Origin: CALSMU01 sp965230225
Lineage (GTDB): Bacteria > Bacteroidota > Bacteroidia > Flavobacteriales_D > Parvicellaceae
Direction: 5' to 3'
DNA: 64,000 nucleotides
Assembly (NCBI GenBank): GCA_965230225.1
Contig: CBDDKM010000001.1
Coordinates: 1 to 64,000 of the forward strand
A program made the translations under genes and the position numbers. Positions 62,035 through 64,000 of the stretch are shown here, piece after piece. Within the stretch, counting starts at the first letter, position 1. Each line of letters starts with the position of its first letter. The notes under the pieces were generated by a model. The model saw only the letters and a list, made by a program, of their open reading frames with translations. It was not told the origin of the DNA and did no database searches.

Positions 62035-63495
62035 TTATTGCTTTTCTCCCAGAATTTTAATCAACCCTTTTGGGTTAACCATACCAGAGAGTAGAGCACC
62101 TATTCCACCAAGGCCTAATATTAAAGCAAATTTCAATGGCCATTCTATGGATAATGGCTCAACGGCAAAGCATAGTAGGATGATAATTCCGGTGAAAACA
62201 AAGATTTGAATAAAGTCTTTAAGCCTAAATTGAATGGATATAATTTTGAAAGAAAGTGCTACTTGAAATAATGCTGTTAGCCCTTGAGTAATCAAACTTG
62301 CCAACGCTGCTCCGTAGGCACCCCATCGTGGAATGAAAAACAGATTGAGAACAATGTTTGCCACCAGACTTACACCGGCCATCCAATTAAGCGCCGTCAT
62401 ACTTCCATTGGCAGTTAATAAGGTTCCAAAAATATAAGTGACCGAAGTACTGATGAAACAGAGCATTAGCATGCTAAATGACAAGGTAGAGTTAGTGAGC
62501 TCCACACCCGAAACTCCAAACCTCCATTCAACAATGTTTTCGCTAAAAACAAATGCCGCAATCCCCACAGTTATAGCTCCAGATAAAATGATTTTAAGCG
62601 ATAGATAAACCATGTCGTCGGTCTTTTGCTTCTCCTTTAACATTCTGGCAAAAATTGGAAGGAGCAGTCCTGCAAAGAGGTACCCGATCATGGTAAAAGC
62701 TTCAAAAAATCGAAAACCCTGAGCATAAATAGCCGCTTGGCGAGCCCCATCTGGAAGCATCCTTTCTAGCATTACACTGTCCGCCCGATAAGCAATGGTC
62801 ATCAACAATATTAGCAAAGCGTAAGGAAGGCTATTTTTCAGGATCATATACGAAAAAGCCTTTTCCATTTTTAACTTCAACTTTCCGGTCTGCCTAACAA
62901 CCAATAATCCTGCAGTAAGAGCAGCAGTTCCATAGGCAAATGTTTGGGCATAGATAAACCATTCAATTTGGAAGGGTTGATCCGTTACTCCTCCCCAGAG
63001 TAATACAGAACAGATAATAATTAGTAGAATCCTGTCTAAAACAGAGATGAAACTATCTTGCTTAAATAATAATAGGCCGCTTAGGTTGGACCGAAAGTAC
63101 AAAATGAAGGCTACTAAAGATTGATTGACGGCCAAGATTGATAGCAGGTAGAGCTGGTGCTTACTATACCCAAAAAAGAACCCGCAAATTAAAACCAGTC
63201 CGATGTACCCAACCGCTAGTAATCCCCTTAAGGTGATAATTCCAGAGAAGTGCTTTTGCAGCAATTGTTTGTTTTGAGCAATGTTTCTGGTGTTAAAGTT
63301 GGTAATCCCAATGTCCAGAAAAATATTTAGAATAAAAGATAGACCTAGTAATGAAAAATACTCTCCGTAACTACCTGGAGAACCGGCTTCTACTTGTTTT
63401 AATATTTCTGCATCAATACCCAGTACATAAAATGGCTTCACCAACAAGTTGAGTAGAAGGATCAAAGCCAAATTTGTAAGGAATTTTTTTTGCAT
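62035..63495 (-). CDS. Polysaccharide flippase, Wzx/MATE-like
   Basis: The 486-residue protein has about 12-14 membrane segments in the polysaccharide synthase (PST/MOP) pattern and moves lipid-linked repeat units across the inner membrane. FLDIGITNFNTRNIAQNK near residue 57 and the C-terminal WGAYGAALASLITQG motif are typical. It lies upstream of the Wzz-like and ligase genes on the same strand, 93 bases from the former. Confidence 0.87.
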   Translation of the reverse strand: MQKKFLTNLALILLLNLLVKPFYVLGIDAEILKQVEAGSPGSYGEYFSLLGLSFILNIFLDIGITNFNTRNIAQNKQLLQKHFSGIITLRGLLAVGYIGLVLICGFFFGYSKHQLYLLSILAVNQSLVAFILYFRSNLSGLLLFKQDSFISVLDRILLIIICSVLLWGGVTDQPFQIEWFIYAQTFAYGTAALTAGLLVVRQTGKLKLKMEKAFSYMILKNSLPYALLILLMTIAYRADSVMLERMLPDGARQAAIYAQGFRFFEAFTMIGYLFAGLLLPIFARMLKEKQKTDDMVYLSLKIILSGAITVGIAAFVFSENIVEWRFGVSGVELTNSTLSFSMLMLCFISTSVTYIFGTLLTANGSMTALNWMAGVSLVANIVLNLFFIPRWGAYGAALASLITQGLTALFQVALSFKIISIQFRLKDFIQIFVFTGIIILLCFAVEPLSIEWPLKFALILGLGGIGALLSGMVNPKGLIKILGEKQ

Positions 63496-63548
63496 GTATC
63501 AGAATTGGTTGCCGTTCTGGTTCCCAAATGTATGCTTTTTGCAACAGA

Positions 63549-64000
63549 TTATTCTAGTTTAAAAGCAGAAGACCCAGGTTTGCGTTCCGGAATAGGTTTG
63601 GTAAGCATTAGTTCTAAATGAATACTAATGATGTCTCCCATTGTATTGCACTCATTAAAAACGTTGGTTTGGTGGTATTTATTGAGTTCTCCTTTTAGTT
63701 GTTCGGTTTTTTCAGGAGAAGAAAGCTCATCCGTTTTAATAGCCGATAGTAAATCATTAATTCGGTACCAGGCAGAATCGTAACGTTTTTTAATCAAGAT
63801 TCGCTCTTCGTATTGGTATTGAGTAACTGTTTCGGGCGTCATTACTTTCAAACAAAAATCTACAATAGGGTTGTTTTCCTTGAAAAATTGAGGCAGGTAC
63901 ATGTTTTTTCTGCCTTCGTAGCACTGCTGGTCAAAATCTATGGCTCTAACACGGTATTGTTCTTCTTCAAAATCAGGAGTAATATCAATTACGTAGTTGT
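63549..64000 (-). CDS. Partial conserved protein, function unknown
   Basis: The frame is open on the minus strand from the stop at 63549 to the window edge, so the N-terminus lies outside. The visible ~150 residues (DITPDFEEEQYRVRAIDFDQQ, then a helical region, ending SSAFKLE) include the ATG at 63902, which is inside the protein rather than its start. I recall similar sequences from Bacteroidota without a known function. It precedes the Wzx-like gene by 53 bases. Confidence 0.7.
   Translation of the reverse strand, partial: NYVIDITPDFEEEQYRVRAIDFDQQCYEGRKNMYLPQFFKENNPIVDFCLKVMTPETVTQYQYEERILIKKRYDSAWYRINDLLSAIKTDELSSPEKTEQLKGELNKYHQTNVFNECNTMGDIISIHLELMLTKPIPERKPGSSAFKLE

Overview
This 64 kb window is a stretch of chromosome from a member of the Bacteroidota, most likely a marine Flavobacteriales-type gliding bacterium. 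The evidence is the type IX secretion (T9SS) translocon gene sprA in its usual ruvA-sprA-gcvH setting, two proteins with T9SS C-terminal sorting domains, two RemB/Wzi-like outer-membrane proteins, a split metH, and TAnnTTTG-type -7 promoter boxes. The DNA is AT-rich throughout and I see no base-composition island, IS element, prophage, CRISPR array, rRNA or tRNA. The genus cannot be told from the sequence.

Layout. 1-1378: two adjacent paralogous T9SS cargo genes, the first cut by the window edge and carrying an apparent single-base frameshift in its sorting domain. 1368-14212: a zinc-ligand-less sirtuin (minus), then maeB, ruvA, sprA, gcvH, a VanZ-like gene and tonB. 14335-17464: cysC-cysD-cysN (minus), led by a SAM-I riboswitch and a short open frame ending in Cys-Cys-Cys. 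17685-20926: deoC with two aldehyde-dehydrogenase-family genes, the second only half length. 21014-24773: a Cys/His/Glu-repeat lipoprotein, a gluconate-dehydrogenase-subunit-3/GMC oxidoreductase pair, a DUF2061 protein and cysQ. 24883-31194: GDP-fucose synthesis (gmd, fcl) and a WecA/TagO-type glycosyl-phosphate transferase between two RemB/Wzi-like genes. 31284-36768: a cytochrome oxidase block (ctaB, two subunit III genes, subunit IV, two SCO-like genes, DUF420, a small CxxC membrane protein). 36822-40811: promoter, SAM-I riboswitch with a clear terminator switch, and split metH. 40808-43706: a DsbD-family reductase and a stand-alone nDsbD-like protein (minus). 43947-46818: a small conserved protein, tilS and pabB (minus), pabB lacking a standard start codon. 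46851-52517: an OmpH/Skp-like chaperone, small membrane and phasin-like proteins, a P-loop protein, rnhB, glyS, a lipoprotein and DUF4286. 52519-57135: a TPR protein, lipoprotein, serS, rpmA and rplU (minus). 57331-59511: an LpxD-like acyltransferase and a SpoIIE-type phosphatase. 59488-64000: O-antigen ligase/polymerase, Wzz-like and Wzx-like genes and a partial conserved protein (minus).

Themes. Sulfur is handled at three places: activation to PAPS (cysCDN), disposal of its by-product (cysQ) and methionine synthesis (metH). The first and last are both predicted to be SAM-controlled. Cell surface is the second theme: T9SS (sprA and cargo), GDP-fucose, lipid-linked sugar initiation, and a Wzx/Wzy/Wzz set. 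Respiration and periplasmic thiol/copper handling (cox, SCO, DsbD) form the third. Most genes are ordinary core genes. The features most worth a second look are the SAM-riboswitch plus poly-Cys leader arrangement upstream of cysC, the KC/EEG-repeat lipoprotein, the subunit III protein with a large insertion, the repeated nDsbD domains, the frameshifted cargo gene and the start-less pabB.
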